DNA of 64,000 nt, from contig NZ_JARCHV010000002.1 of NCBI RefSeq assembly GCF_028890485.2, positions 310,001 to 374,000 on the forward strand, read 5' to 3'. This document shows, one piece after another, positions 17,712-25,386 of the stretch. This DNA comes from Planococcus sp. SK3692 (GTDB lineage Bacteria > Bacillota > Bacilli > Bacillales_A > Planococcaceae). Both the position numbers and the translations under genes were made by a program. The notes below the pieces were generated by a model. The model made no database searches and was not told the DNA's origin. It saw nothing but the letters and a program-made list of their open reading frames with translations. The stretch's first letter is position 1. The number at the start of each line of letters is the position of its first letter.

Positions 17712-18077
17712 ATGGAATGGTTGCTCTGGATTGCAGTCGGGGTTATTGCCTATATTGCGATTTCCCGATTTACTGCACCAACTAAAGGAATCAAGACGAT
17801 GTCCACGGATGAATTGAAACCTGCACTTGGCAAGAAGGATAAGCAATATATTGATGTCCGGACGCCTGCAGAATTCAAGGCAAACCACATCAAAGGCTTC
17901 AAGAACATTCCGTTGAATGATTTGCCGAAGCGCGTTAATGAGCTGTCGAAGGATAAAGAAACGCTGGTCATCTGCCAAAGCGGCATGCGCAGCAGCAGAG
18001 CGAGCCAATTATTGAAGAAAAACGGGTTTAGCAATATAGTGAATATCAGAGGCGGAATGAGCAGTTACCGCGGATAA
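17712..18077 (+). CDS. membrane-anchored rhodanese
   Basis: 121 residues. An N-terminal hydrophobic helix (about 3-20) anchors a single rhodanese domain (about 26-121) with YIDVRTPAEF and the active-site loop CQSGMRS (Cys88). It transfers sulfane sulfur at the inner face of the membrane, by family knowledge. 29 nt after the DsrE gene and 17 nt before the next rhodanese, so operonic. Confidence 0.88.
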   Translation: MEWLLWIAVGVIAYIAISRFTAPTKGIKTMSTDELKPALGKKDKQYIDVRTPAEFKANHIKGFKNIPLNDLPKRVNELSKDKETLVICQSGMRSSRASQLLKKNGFSNIVNIRGGMSSYRG

Positions 18078-18094
18078 CTTGAGGAGGAATTTAC

Positions 18095-18391
18095 ATGAAA
18101 AGCATGACTACACAAGAAGTTCAGGACTACATCAAAAACAACCCTGAGGCATCATTGATCGATGTGCGCGAAACAGAAGAAGTTGCGACTGGAAAAATCC
18201 CTGGAGCTGAGCACATTCCGTTGGGCTTGCTGGAATTCCGTTTGCAGGACATCGATAAATCGAAAGAACATATCATGATTTGCCGTTCGGGCAACCGCAG
18301 CGGGCAGGCGACACGCTTTCTTGAAGACCGCGGTTATAACGTCATCAATATGGATGGCGGCATGATGAGCTGGGAAGGCGACACCGAGTAA
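18095..18391 (+). CDS. single-domain rhodanese
   Basis: 98 residues, one soluble rhodanese domain: SLIDVRETEEVATGKIPGAEHIPLG and the active loop CRSGNRS (Cys63). PspE/GlpE-like length. The start follows GAGGAGG. It differs from the preceding anchored copy by lacking a membrane segment, so the pair may handle sulfur at the membrane and in the cytosol. Confidence 0.88.
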   Translation: MKSMTTQEVQDYIKNNPEASLIDVRETEEVATGKIPGAEHIPLGLLEFRLQDIDKSKEHIMICRSGNRSGQATRFLEDRGYNVINMDGGMMSWEGDTE

Positions 18392-18430
18392 GCTCTAGGT
18401 ATGGATTGATTAAAGGAGGAGAATGATTAA

Positions 18431-18988
18431 ATGGTTCAAACAGATAAAGTATTGGACGCTAGAGGACTGGCGTGCCCAATGCCGATCGTCAAGACGAAAA
18501 AGGTAATGAAAGACATGGGTTCTGGTGAAGTATTGGAAGTCCAAGCGACTGATAAAGGATCCACAGCCGATTTGCAGGCATGGGCGAAAAGCTCAGGCCA
18601 TGAATACATTGGTACGGAAACAGAAGGAGACGTCTTGATTCATTATTTGCGTAAAGACGGCGTAAGTGAAGTAGAAGAAACGATTGAAATCCCTGAAGTG
18701 TCACTTGCTGATTTTCAATCGCGTGTTGAAAATGGGGATTCATTGAACATTCTGGATGTTCGCGAGCAAGAAGAATACGATGAAGCGCACATTCCGGGCG
18801 TCAAGCACATTCCGCTCGGTGAAGTGGAATCCCGCATGAACGAATTGAATCAAGACCAAGAAATCTACATCATCTGCTATTCAGGCCGCAGAAGCGGGGT
18901 TGCTGGCGATATGATGGCGAAAGAAGGCTTTAAAAACTTGTACAATGTGGTACCAGGCATGCGTGATTGGACTGGCAAAACCGAGTGA
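18431..18988 (+). CDS. yrkF: TusA-rhodanese fusion sulfurtransferase, YrkF type
   Basis: 185 residues: an N-terminal TusA/SirA domain (about 1-75; Cys15 in ARGLACPMPIVK) joined to a rhodanese domain (about 88-185; Cys149 in CYSGRRS). Fusion lets a persulfide pass between the two cysteines within one chain. Length and order equal B. subtilis YrkF. The start follows AAAGGAGGAG. About 103 nt separate it from the next gene, and that gap holds a CstR-like motif. Confidence 0.9.
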   Translation: MVQTDKVLDARGLACPMPIVKTKKVMKDMGSGEVLEVQATDKGSTADLQAWAKSSGHEYIGTETEGDVLIHYLRKDGVSEVEETIEIPEVSLADFQSRVENGDSLNILDVREQEEYDEAHIPGVKHIPLGEVESRMNELNQDQEIYIICYSGRRSGVAGDMMAKEGFKNLYNVVPGMRDWTGKTE

Positions 18989-19068
18989 TCGGGCCAGTCC
19001 TGGCGCCAAGCCGGAATGTTCTATGCAAGCTTGAGAAATAGAGTCATTAATTTTTTTTGAAATAAAAA

Positions 19069-19084
19069 ATACCCCGGGAGGTAA
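19069..19084 (+). promoter_or_regulatory. degenerate CstR-like site overlapping the ribosome site of the second rhodanese-MBL gene
   Basis: ATACCC-CGGG-AGGTAA: the left half-site is perfect, the right half has two mismatches and includes the GGGAGG Shine-Dalgarno of the gene at 19092. No convincing -35/-10 pair lies directly upstream, so a regulatory role is uncertain. Confidence 0.35.
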
Positions 19085-19091
19085 TTAATAA

Positions 19092-20213
19092 ATGTCAGTA
19101 AAAGCAATGACAGCGGCGCAAGTAGCCCGCAAAGTAATAGATAACGAACCATTGTTCATCCTCGATGTCCGCAACGGCGACGCATTTGCCGATTGGAAAA
19201 TCGAAGGCGGAAACATCCAGTACTTGAACATTCCATATTTTGATTTATTGGACGGCGTTGAAGAAGTCATCGATCAATTGCCAAAAGACCGCGATATTTT
19301 GGTTGTCTGTGCCAAAGAAGGATCTTCCATCATGGTCGCAGATATGCTTGCAGATGAAGGCGTGGAAACGGCTTACTTGTCAGGCGGCATGAAAGCATGG
19401 AGCGAGCACTTGGAGCCGGTGAAAGTCGGCGATTTGAATGATGGCGGAGAGCTTTACCAATTCGTCCGCATCGGCAAAGGCTGCTTGTCTTACATGGCGA
19501 TTTCGGGCGGGGAAGCAGCAGTTATTGACGCGACTCGCATGACGGATGTCTTCTTGAACTTCGCGCAGGAAAAAGGCGCAGCGATTAAGCACGTATTCGA
19601 TTCCCACCTCCATGCAGACCATATCTCCGGAGGCCGTAAAATCGCACAAGCGACAGGCGCAACGTACTACTTGCCGCCAGCTGACGCAGAAGAAGTGGTA
19701 TTCGACTTCACAGCGCTTGAAGGCGGATTTAAAGTAGCAGTCGGCAGCTCGACAGTCGAAGCGCTCTACTCGCCGGGTCACACCATCGGTTCGACTTCAT
19801 TTATCGTGGACGATCAATACTTAATGACAGGCGATATCCTGTTCATCGATTCCATCGGCCGCCCAGACCTTGCAGGACTAGCGGAAGACTGGGTCGGTGA
19901 TTTGCGTGAATCCCTATACAGCCGCTACGAAGCGCTTGCAAACGAATTGGTCGTCCTTCCGGCTCACTTCATGATCATGGATGAATTAAACGAAGACGGC
20001 AGCGTCGCGAAGAAATTAGGCGACTTGTTCAAAGAAAACCACGGTTTGAATATCGAAGATGAGCAGGAGTTCCGTAATATGGTAACGAAAAACTTGCCAC
20101 CGCAGCCGAATGCTTACGAAGATATCCGCAAAACCAATATGGGCAAGATTACACCAGAAAACGAAATGCAACGTGAAATGGAAATCGGCCCGAACCGCTG
20201 CGCCGTACGTTAA
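19092..20213 (+). CDS. yrkH: rhodanese-MBL fold protein, persulfide dioxygenase/YrkH type (copy 2)
   Basis: 373 residues, co-linear with copy 1 at 15496. The rhodanese loop is CAKEGSS (Cys73) and the metal site is HLHADH (His172-His177) with later PGHT, TGD and PAHF ligands. The C-terminal GPNRCAVR again ends in a conserved cysteine (Cys370). This copy sits in the yrkEF-H-I-J order known from B. subtilis, so it is the likely orthologue of YrkH, while the copy at 15496 looks like an added paralogue. The rhodanese loops differ (CAKGNTS versus CAKEGSS), hinting at divergent donors. Confidence 0.88.
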   Translation: MSVKAMTAAQVARKVIDNEPLFILDVRNGDAFADWKIEGGNIQYLNIPYFDLLDGVEEVIDQLPKDRDILVVCAKEGSSIMVADMLADEGVETAYLSGGMKAWSEHLEPVKVGDLNDGGELYQFVRIGKGCLSYMAISGGEAAVIDATRMTDVFLNFAQEKGAAIKHVFDSHLHADHISGGRKIAQATGATYYLPPADAEEVVFDFTALEGGFKVAVGSSTVEALYSPGHTIGSTSFIVDDQYLMTGDILFIDSIGRPDLAGLAEDWVGDLRESLYSRYEALANELVVLPAHFMIMDELNEDGSVAKKLGDLFKENHGLNIEDEQEFRNMVTKNLPPQPNAYEDIRKTNMGKITPENEMQREMEIGPNRCAVR

Positions 20214-20265
20214 GTTGAATTAATAGCAAGTAACTATAATAAAACATTCTAAAGGAGCGGTTTTG

Positions 20266-20493
20266 ATGAACGCAGATAAAGTACTAGACGCAAAAGGCTT
20301 GGCTTGCCCAATGCCGATCGTAAAAACAAGAAAAGAAATGAAAGACATGGATTCCGGGCAAGTCTTGGAAATCCAAGCAACAGATAAAGGCGCTTCAGCA
20401 GATTTGACTGCTTGGGCAAAATCAGGCGGCCACGAACTCTTGGAACAACAAGTTGATGGCGATGTACTGAAGTTCTGGATTAAAAAAGGCTGA
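20266..20493 (+). CDS. yrkI: TusA-family sulfur carrier, YrkI type
   Basis: 75 residues, a stand-alone TusA/SirA protein with the CPMP motif (Cys14) and the ATDKGASADLTAWAK segment. Very similar to the first domain of the YrkF fusion. The ATG at 20266 has AAAGGAG 8 nt upstream; a TTG one codon earlier is less well spaced. It probably carries sulfur between the rhodaneses, DsrE and the membrane protein. Confidence 0.9.
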   Translation: MNADKVLDAKGLACPMPIVKTRKEMKDMDSGQVLEIQATDKGASADLTAWAKSGGHELLEQQVDGDVLKFWIKKG

Positions 20494-20552
20494 GCATCAG
20501 CCATCTAGATTGCTAAGAAGAGCAGAAATGCTTTTTGGGAAGGTGAGTTTCC

Positions 20553-21329
20553 ATGAGTATTGATTTTATGATTGTTATTTTCTTGATCGGTTTTGTCGGT
20601 TCCTTTATTTCGGGGATGGTCGGAATCGGCGGATCCATCATCAAGTATCCAATGCTTTTATATATCCCGGTCATGCTGGGGTACACAGCATTTTCAGCAC
20701 ATGAAGTATCAGGCATCAGTGCCATTCAAGTATTCTTCGCGACGATCGCCGGGGTATGGGCATACCGGGGCAGTGGCTATTTGAATAAGTCCCTCATCGC
20801 TTATATGGGCGGCGCTATTCTAGTCGGGAGCTTTATCGGTGGGTATGGTTCAACTCTCTTGTCTGAGGCTGCTATCAATATCGTCTATGCCATCCTGGCA
20901 ACCATCGCAGTCGTCATGATGTTCATGCCGAAAAAGGGCTTGGATGACATACCGGCGGATCAAGTGACTTTCAATAAATGGATCGCTGCAAGTTTGGCAT
21001 TCATCGTCGGAATAGCGGCAGGAATCGTCGGTGCAGCAGGCGCCTTTATCCTGGTGCCGATCATGCTGGTCGTCTTGCGTATTCCAACTCGCATGACCAT
21101 CGCGACTTCATTAGCTATCACTTTTATTTCGTCCATTGGTTCGACTTTCGGTAAGATTGTCACCGATCAGATTCTATATGGGCCGGCTGCAGTTATGATT
21201 GTAGCAAGTCTTTTGGCAGCCCCGTTAGGCGCGAAAGTTGGCCAAAAAGCCAACACCAAAGTATTGCAATGGATCTTGTCGCTGCTGATTCTAGGCACAG
21301 CGATCAAAATCTGGCTCGATATTCTATAA
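20553..21329 (+). CDS. yrkJ: TauE/SafE-family membrane transporter, YrkJ type
   Basis: 258 residues with about eight membrane segments in two related halves ([23 protein letters not shown] near the N-terminus and [21 protein letters not shown] in the middle), the TauE/SafE duplication. Members export or import sulfite, sulfonates or thiosulfate. In this island it probably moves the oxidised product of the persulfide dioxygenases (sulfite or thiosulfate). It is the last gene before a strong terminator. Confidence 0.88.
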   Translation: MSIDFMIVIFLIGFVGSFISGMVGIGGSIIKYPMLLYIPVMLGYTAFSAHEVSGISAIQVFFATIAGVWAYRGSGYLNKSLIAYMGGAILVGSFIGGYGSTLLSEAAINIVYAILATIAVVMMFMPKKGLDDIPADQVTFNKWIAASLAFIVGIAAGIVGAAGAFILVPIMLVVLRIPTRMTIATSLAITFISSIGSTFGKIVTDQILYGPAAVMIVASLLAAPLGAKVGQKANTKVLQWILSLLILGTAIKIWLDIL

Positions 21330-21336
21330 GAACGAC

Positions 21337-21367
21337 AAGCTTCCGGCAGCTGCCGGAAGCTTTTTTA
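21337..21367 (+). terminator. intrinsic terminator of the sulfur island
   Basis: AAGCTTCCGGCA and TGCCGGAAGCTT with a GC loop (21337-21362), followed by six T. Confidence 0.93.
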
Positions 21368-21754
21368 TGTGTGGACATACGTTTTTAAAGCTCTAGACGC
21401 TGCGTGCGGGGAAGCGATTCCCCCAATAGCCGGCAACTGAATACAGAAGCAGATCTAACTAATCGGTCTTCACACAATGAAATCTCCAAGCCGCCCCGCG
21501 CCCAGGGTGAGCCGGTGCCATAAGACAAGTGCTCTTCTTGGCTTATTGCGAGAGGCCAACCCAAAGCAGTGCGGCGGATATGAAGGCGAAGCTCGAATCA
21601 ACTTCAGGAACATGTCCACAAGAAAACCCTCGCTATCTTCATTTAAAACACGCCTGACAAAGCAGTTAATTACAGAAATGCCAATAAGCTTTTATTTGGA
21701 TTTTTCAGTGGAAAGAGTACAATGAAACAAAGAGTACGGGAAAGGAAGAACAGC
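21368..21754. other. unassigned 387-bp intergenic block, possible structured RNA or remnant
   Basis: There is no convincing gene here. A GTGCGGGG...CCCCC hairpin begins near 21405, and 21490-21620 is GC-rich with several short complementary segments, unlike the A/T-rich spacers elsewhere in the window. An 82-codon open frame (21477-21725) has no ribosome site and a shadow-like composition. The segment is not recognised as RNase P, tmRNA, SRP or 6S RNA, nor as a common riboswitch class. Some features (GTGCG start, GAAG/CTTCAGG pairing) resemble domain I of group II introns, but no reverse transcriptase or domain V was seen. Confidence 0.35.
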
Positions 21755-23863
21755 ATGAAACCAGTAATTGTAGCCGAAAAGCCGAGCCAGGCGAAAGCGT
21801 ATGGCGATGCATTCAAGACGGTGAAGCGGGAAGGCTATATGGAAGTGGCGGCGAATCCGATTTTTCCGGAAGGTGCGTTCATTACCTGGGGCATCGGCCA
21901 TCTCGTCGAACTCAAAGAGCCGAAAGCCTATGACCCGAAATGGGGCAAATGGTCACTCGCGTCTTTGCCGATTCTGCCGGTCGAATACCAATTCCAAGTA
22001 GCGCGCGGCAAATCGAAGCAATTCAATATCATCAAGAAACTCCTGAAAGAAACCGATACCGTCATCAACGCTTGCGACGTGGACCGCGAAGGCTCAAATA
22101 TTTTCTATAGCATTTACCGCCAAACCGGCGTGCGCGGCAAACAAATCAAACGGCTGTGGATCAATTCACTTGAAGTCGACGAAGTGCGCGAAGGGTTCCG
22201 CAATTTGCGCGACAATAAGGAAGACTTGCGCCTATATGAAGAAGCACGTGCGCGCCAAATCAGCGACTGGCTAGTCGGCATGAACGGCTCGCGGCTTTAC
22301 TCGCTGCTGCTTCAAGAACGTGGCATCCACGAAGTGTTTGCGATTGGCCGCGTGCAGACGCCGACTGTATTTTTGATTTATCAACGCCAAAAGGAAATCG
22401 AAGCGTTCAAGCCAGAGCCGTTTTACGAAATCGAAGGAAAGTTCAAAGCAGCGAAAGGCAGCTATAAAGGAAAAGCCAAAATGAAAGCAAAAGAACGCAA
22501 AAAAGCGGAAGAACTTCTTGCCAACCATGACTTGACCGACGGCAAAGCGCAAGGCCATGTTAAAGAATTGAAGACAGCGGAAAAGCATATCCCGCCACAA
22601 CCCCTGCATTCCTTATCCAGCCTTCAGGCAGCGGCAAACCGGAAATGGAAATACAGCCCTCAAAAAGTGCTGTCGGCGATGCAGAAGCTCTATGAAAAAA
22701 AACTCGTCAGCTATCCGCGGACCGATTCGCGCCATATCACATCGGCGGAATTTAGCTATCTGTCAGCCCAAGTGGAAAGTTACCAAAAGCTCATCGATGC
22801 CCCGTTTCCGATTGCCTCGAAAACGCCGAAAAAGCGTTTTGTCGATAACGCGAAAGTGCAGGAGCACTATGCCATCATCCCGACGAAAAGTTTGCCGACC
22901 GCCCGTAGAGTAGAAGGCTTGCCGCAGGACGAACGAAATTTATACGAAGAAGTGATGCGCACAACGCTCGGCATGTTCCACCGGGATTACCGCTATGCCG
23001 AAACGAAAGTCGTGACCGATGTCAAAGGGCTCGAATTCCATACAACGGGCCGGACAGAACTCGATAAAGGGTGGAAATCCCTGTTTCCAGTGGCCAAAGA
23101 AGCGAAACAGGATCCGCCGCTTCCGGAATTGACCTTACACGAGCAGGTGGCAGCGGCGATCGCCATTGTGGAAGGCATGACCACAGCGCCAAAGCCCTAT
23201 ACGGAAGGGCAGCTGATTGCCATGATGAAAACCTGCGGGAAGTTCGCAGAAGACGAAGCCGACATCGAAATCTTGAAGGAAGTCGAGGGTCTCGGAACGG
23301 AAGCAACACGCAGCGGCATCATTGAAACGATCAAGCGCCATAATTATATCGAAGTGAAGAGAAACATCGTTTCAATCACTGAAAAAGGGCGCATGCTATG
23401 CCAGGCGATCGAAGGCAATTTGCTATCGAGCCCGTCGATGACCGCAAAATGGGAAAGCTATTTGAAGAAAATCGGCAAAGGCGAAGGCTCGTCGGAAGTG
23501 TTTCTCGCCACCATCGGCAAATTTATCGAGAAACTCCTTCAGGATGTGCCCGAGCAATTGCGCAGCAACGGCATGCCCGATCAAATGCCGGCATTGCAAG
23601 GGACGGAAATTGCGATATGCCCGCGCTGCCGAAAAGGTTCGATCGTTTCGCGCAAAGGCTCATATGGCTGCACGGAACACGCCAATGGTTGCAAGCAGTC
23701 GTTCCCTTCAGTGTTCTTGAAAAAAAGGCTAACGGCTAAACATATCGAATACTTGTGTACCAGAGGAAAAACCCCCGTTATTAAAGGATTCGTGTCAAAG
23801 AATGGCAAAAAGTTCAACGCCAGCTTGGAGTTGGAAGAAGGCAAATTGAAAATGAAGTTTTGA
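21755..23863 (+). CDS. topB: DNA topoisomerase III (type IA)
   Basis: 702 residues, close to B. subtilis TopB. A Toprim domain starts at once (VIVAEKPSQAKAYGDAF) with the acidic CDVDREGSNI motif (near 105-115), and the nucleophilic tyrosine is Tyr320 in SYPRTDSRH. A cysteine-bearing C-terminal segment (CPRCRKGS...C) may bind zinc. It relaxes or decatenates single-stranded DNA regions. The ATG at 21755 follows AAAGGAAG; an in-frame ATG at 21722 is not preceded by a good ribosome site. Confidence 0.95.
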   Translation: MKPVIVAEKPSQAKAYGDAFKTVKREGYMEVAANPIFPEGAFITWGIGHLVELKEPKAYDPKWGKWSLASLPILPVEYQFQVARGKSKQFNIIKKLLKETDTVINACDVDREGSNIFYSIYRQTGVRGKQIKRLWINSLEVDEVREGFRNLRDNKEDLRLYEEARARQISDWLVGMNGSRLYSLLLQERGIHEVFAIGRVQTPTVFLIYQRQKEIEAFKPEPFYEIEGKFKAAKGSYKGKAKMKAKERKKAEELLANHDLTDGKAQGHVKELKTAEKHIPPQPLHSLSSLQAAANRKWKYSPQKVLSAMQKLYEKKLVSYPRTDSRHITSAEFSYLSAQVESYQKLIDAPFPIASKTPKKRFVDNAKVQEHYAIIPTKSLPTARRVEGLPQDERNLYEEVMRTTLGMFHRDYRYAETKVVTDVKGLEFHTTGRTELDKGWKSLFPVAKEAKQDPPLPELTLHEQVAAAIAIVEGMTTAPKPYTEGQLIAMMKTCGKFAEDEADIEILKEVEGLGTEATRSGIIETIKRHNYIEVKRNIVSITEKGRMLCQAIEGNLLSSPSMTAKWESYLKKIGKGEGSSEVFLATIGKFIEKLLQDVPEQLRSNGMPDQMPALQGTEIAICPRCRKGSIVSRKGSYGCTEHANGCKQSFPSVFLKKRLTAKHIEYLCTRGKTPVIKGFVSKNGKKFNASLELEEGKLKMKF

Positions 23864-23899
23864 TATTTCCCGGGAAATGCACAGGAAGGAGAATCACTG

Positions 23900-24106
23900 A
23901 TGAGGAAAATGACGATATTTGTAACGGAAGCGAAATCACAACGCCCCATTCGCGAACTGGAGGATTTACTGCTGAAAGAGCCAGGCGTTGAACGGGCTTT
24001 GGTGGATGTGGCAGATGGCGAAGTCAAATTGGAGCTGGACGAAACGATGGTTAAAGAAAGCCAGATTATCCGTCTCATCAAAGAAGCGGGATTCCATGTG
24101 GAGTGA
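23900..24106 (+). CDS. small heavy-metal-associated-like domain protein lacking the CxxC motif
   Basis: 68 residues, ferredoxin-like beta-alpha-beta-beta-alpha-beta pattern as in HMA copper chaperones (GVERALVDVADGEVKLELDE and IIRLIKEAGFHVE are typical), but the metal loop MxCxxC is absent: the region reads VTEAKSQRP and the whole protein has no cysteine. It therefore cannot bind copper in the usual way. The start follows AAGGAGA. 36 nt after topB. Function unknown. Confidence 0.65.
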   Translation: MRKMTIFVTEAKSQRPIRELEDLLLKEPGVERALVDVADGEVKLELDETMVKESQIIRLIKEAGFHVE

Positions 24107-24111
24107 TTTCT

Positions 24112-24140
24112 TTGCTACAGGGTGGCTATTCCTGTATAAT
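24112..24140 (+). promoter_or_regulatory. strong sigma-A promoter for a leader RNA
   Basis: TTGCTA (24112-24117), 17-nt spacer, TATAAT (24135-24140). The transcript would begin near 24147. Confidence 0.75.
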
Positions 24141-24146
24141 AGTAAT

Positions 24147-24258
24147 CATTGAAAATCAATATTTGTATATACTAGGTCAAATGCCGCGGACCATAGCGCC
24201 GGAGGCAAAGCCGAAAAGATTCCTTTCGTTTCGAGAGGATCTTTTCGGCTTTTTTTAT
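24147..24258 (+). ncRNA. orphan leader RNA or small RNA ending in an intrinsic terminator
   Basis: About 110 nt from the promoter to a long terminator: 5' arm AGCCGAAAAGAT plus extension (24209-24228), 3' arm ending ATCTTTTCGGCT (to 24250), then seven T. An upstream arm with ATTGA-AAA-TCAAT and a GC-rich segment (24182-24206) could form alternative pairs. The ribosome site of the next gene begins directly after the T run, a layout typical of attenuators. No known riboswitch class is recognised. It could also be an independent sRNA. Confidence 0.5.
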
Positions 24259-24274
24259 AGGAGGGGAAGCAGTA

Positions 24275-24475
24275 ATGGGTTATTTTGTAGATCATCGAAC
24301 GAAAAAAATCCATCATAGCCAGTTTGCGGGAGATAGCTGCGGCTTTTTGCAAACGCCTATAGAACAAAGGGAATTTACCAATAAACTGGAGTATGTGGAG
24401 AACTTGGCAGATAAGGAATATGAACATTGCCCGTATTGCCAAACTGCACAATCTACTGTTGGTCAAATGAGATAG
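24275..24475 (+). CDS. small protein of unknown function with a CPYC motif
   Basis: 66 residues, hydrophilic. It has an N-terminal Tyr/His-rich part (MGYFVDHRTKKIHH), a lone Cys22 and a late CPYC motif (52-55) that could hold a metal or a disulfide. GGAGGGG lies 9 nt upstream of the ATG. It follows an attenuator-like leader and ends at a bidirectional terminator. No family is recognised. Confidence 0.65.
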   Translation: MGYFVDHRTKKIHHSQFAGDSCGFLQTPIEQREFTNKLEYVENLADKEYEHCPYCQTAQSTVGQMR

Positions 24476-24476
24476 A

Positions 24477-24504
24477 AAAAAGCCGCCTGCTTGGCGGCTT
24501 TTTC
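24477..24504. terminator. bidirectional intrinsic terminator
   Basis: AAAAAGCCGCC (24477-24487) and GGCGGCTTTTT (24493-24503). It separates the CPYC protein gene from the convergent DUF2294 gene. Confidence 0.9.
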
Positions 24505-24507
24505 ATT

Positions 24508-25212
24508 TTAAGAATGTTTATTCGGTTCGAGCAATACGAGAATATAACTAGTGTCCTTCGAAAATTCCCAATCAAGAAAAATTTCGCGGATGTCTCGTTT
24601 GAGCAATTCGGGGAACGGGGTTTCCTGCAATAGCAATCGTTTTTCAAGTGGCCGTTTCACTTGTTTTAGTTCTTCTGCCAACCCATTTCGAATCAACTCA
24701 CGTTCGATCTCTACCAAGAAGCCTGTCCGTTCGATTAATAAGGTCCGGTCGTTCAACCAGAACAATTCGGTGTTTTCGGGTTTTTTTTCGGCTTTCCGGC
24801 TGGCTGCTACGACTGAATCGTGCAACGCTTCTTGCGTCGCGTCAGATGGCCAGTCGAATCCATCTGCCGCTTGCCGGTTTTCCATGACGCCGATGAGCGT
24901 GCCTGTCTGATTCTCAAGATGCCAATCGGAATAAATTGAATCGACTTTTTCGCCTGAAGCACGTGAGAAGGCATCGCAAATATCTGGCTTCAGTTCTTCG
25001 ATCAGCAAATGGCGGATCTCCATCACGCGCTTGAACTCGTTTTTCTTTAGCAGAATTTTTTCTGTCGGGCTTAGGAATCCTCTAAGATGGACGATAACAA
25101 AGGGGGATTTCACAATAACGAATACAGATGTCGGGCCTTTTCCGAAGTGTTCACGGATGACGGTTGAAATATAGCCGCCGATTTCGCTTTGCATGGTTTT
25201 GGTATTCTGCAA
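24508..25212 (-). CDS. DUF2294-type tandem-domain protein
   Basis: 234 residues that appear to be two related halves of about 115 residues (VKSPFVIVHLRGFLSPTEKILL in the first; NDRTLLIERTGFLVEIERELI in the second), the arrangement of Na-translocating-decarboxylase-associated DUF2294 proteins. The biochemical role is unknown. No signal peptide or membrane segment, so cytoplasmic. A GGAGGAG lies upstream of the ATG at 25212. Confidence 0.65.
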   Translation of the reverse strand: MQNTKTMQSEIGGYISTVIREHFGKGPTSVFVIVKSPFVIVHLRGFLSPTEKILLKKNEFKRVMEIRHLLIEELKPDICDAFSRASGEKVDSIYSDWHLENQTGTLIGVMENRQAADGFDWPSDATQEALHDSVVAASRKAEKKPENTELFWLNDRTLLIERTGFLVEIERELIRNGLAEELKQVKRPLEKRLLLQETPFPELLKRDIREIFLDWEFSKDTSYILVLLEPNKHS

Positions 25213-25288
25213 ATGGGTCTCCTCCTTAGAAAATGTAATGTGTGCGTCAATGCTTATTCATTTTGCGCGTATTGTACTGAGCATCTAT

Positions 25289-25336
25289 TAACGATTAATC
25301 GGCTGGCAGAGCTAACGATTAATCGGCTGGCAGAGC
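25289..25336. repeat. perfect tandem duplication of 24 bp
   Basis: Two adjacent identical 24-bp copies (25289-25312 and 25313-25336), each running from TAACGATTAATC to GGCTGGCAGAGC. They lie between the divergent DUF2294 and DUF2243 genes. ATTAAT is symmetric inside each copy, so they may be a doubled operator or a replication slippage product. Confidence 0.9.
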
Positions 25337-25386
25337 GGGTATAAATGGGAAATGGATATGAACGGAACTCAAAAGGGGTGGGACGA

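Noticed and set aside
21477..21725. 82-codon open frame in the intergenic block before topB
   Set aside because: No ribosome site, Arg/Pro/Ser-rich shadow-like composition and no recognisable motif.
24182..24210. c-di-GMP-I riboswitch core (GGCAAAGCC)
   Set aside because: Only one short string agrees; the second conserved half with the tetraloop-receptor layout is missing.
25289..25336. Tandem repeat as a CRISPR array
   Set aside because: The two copies are directly adjacent with no spacer and no cas genes are present.
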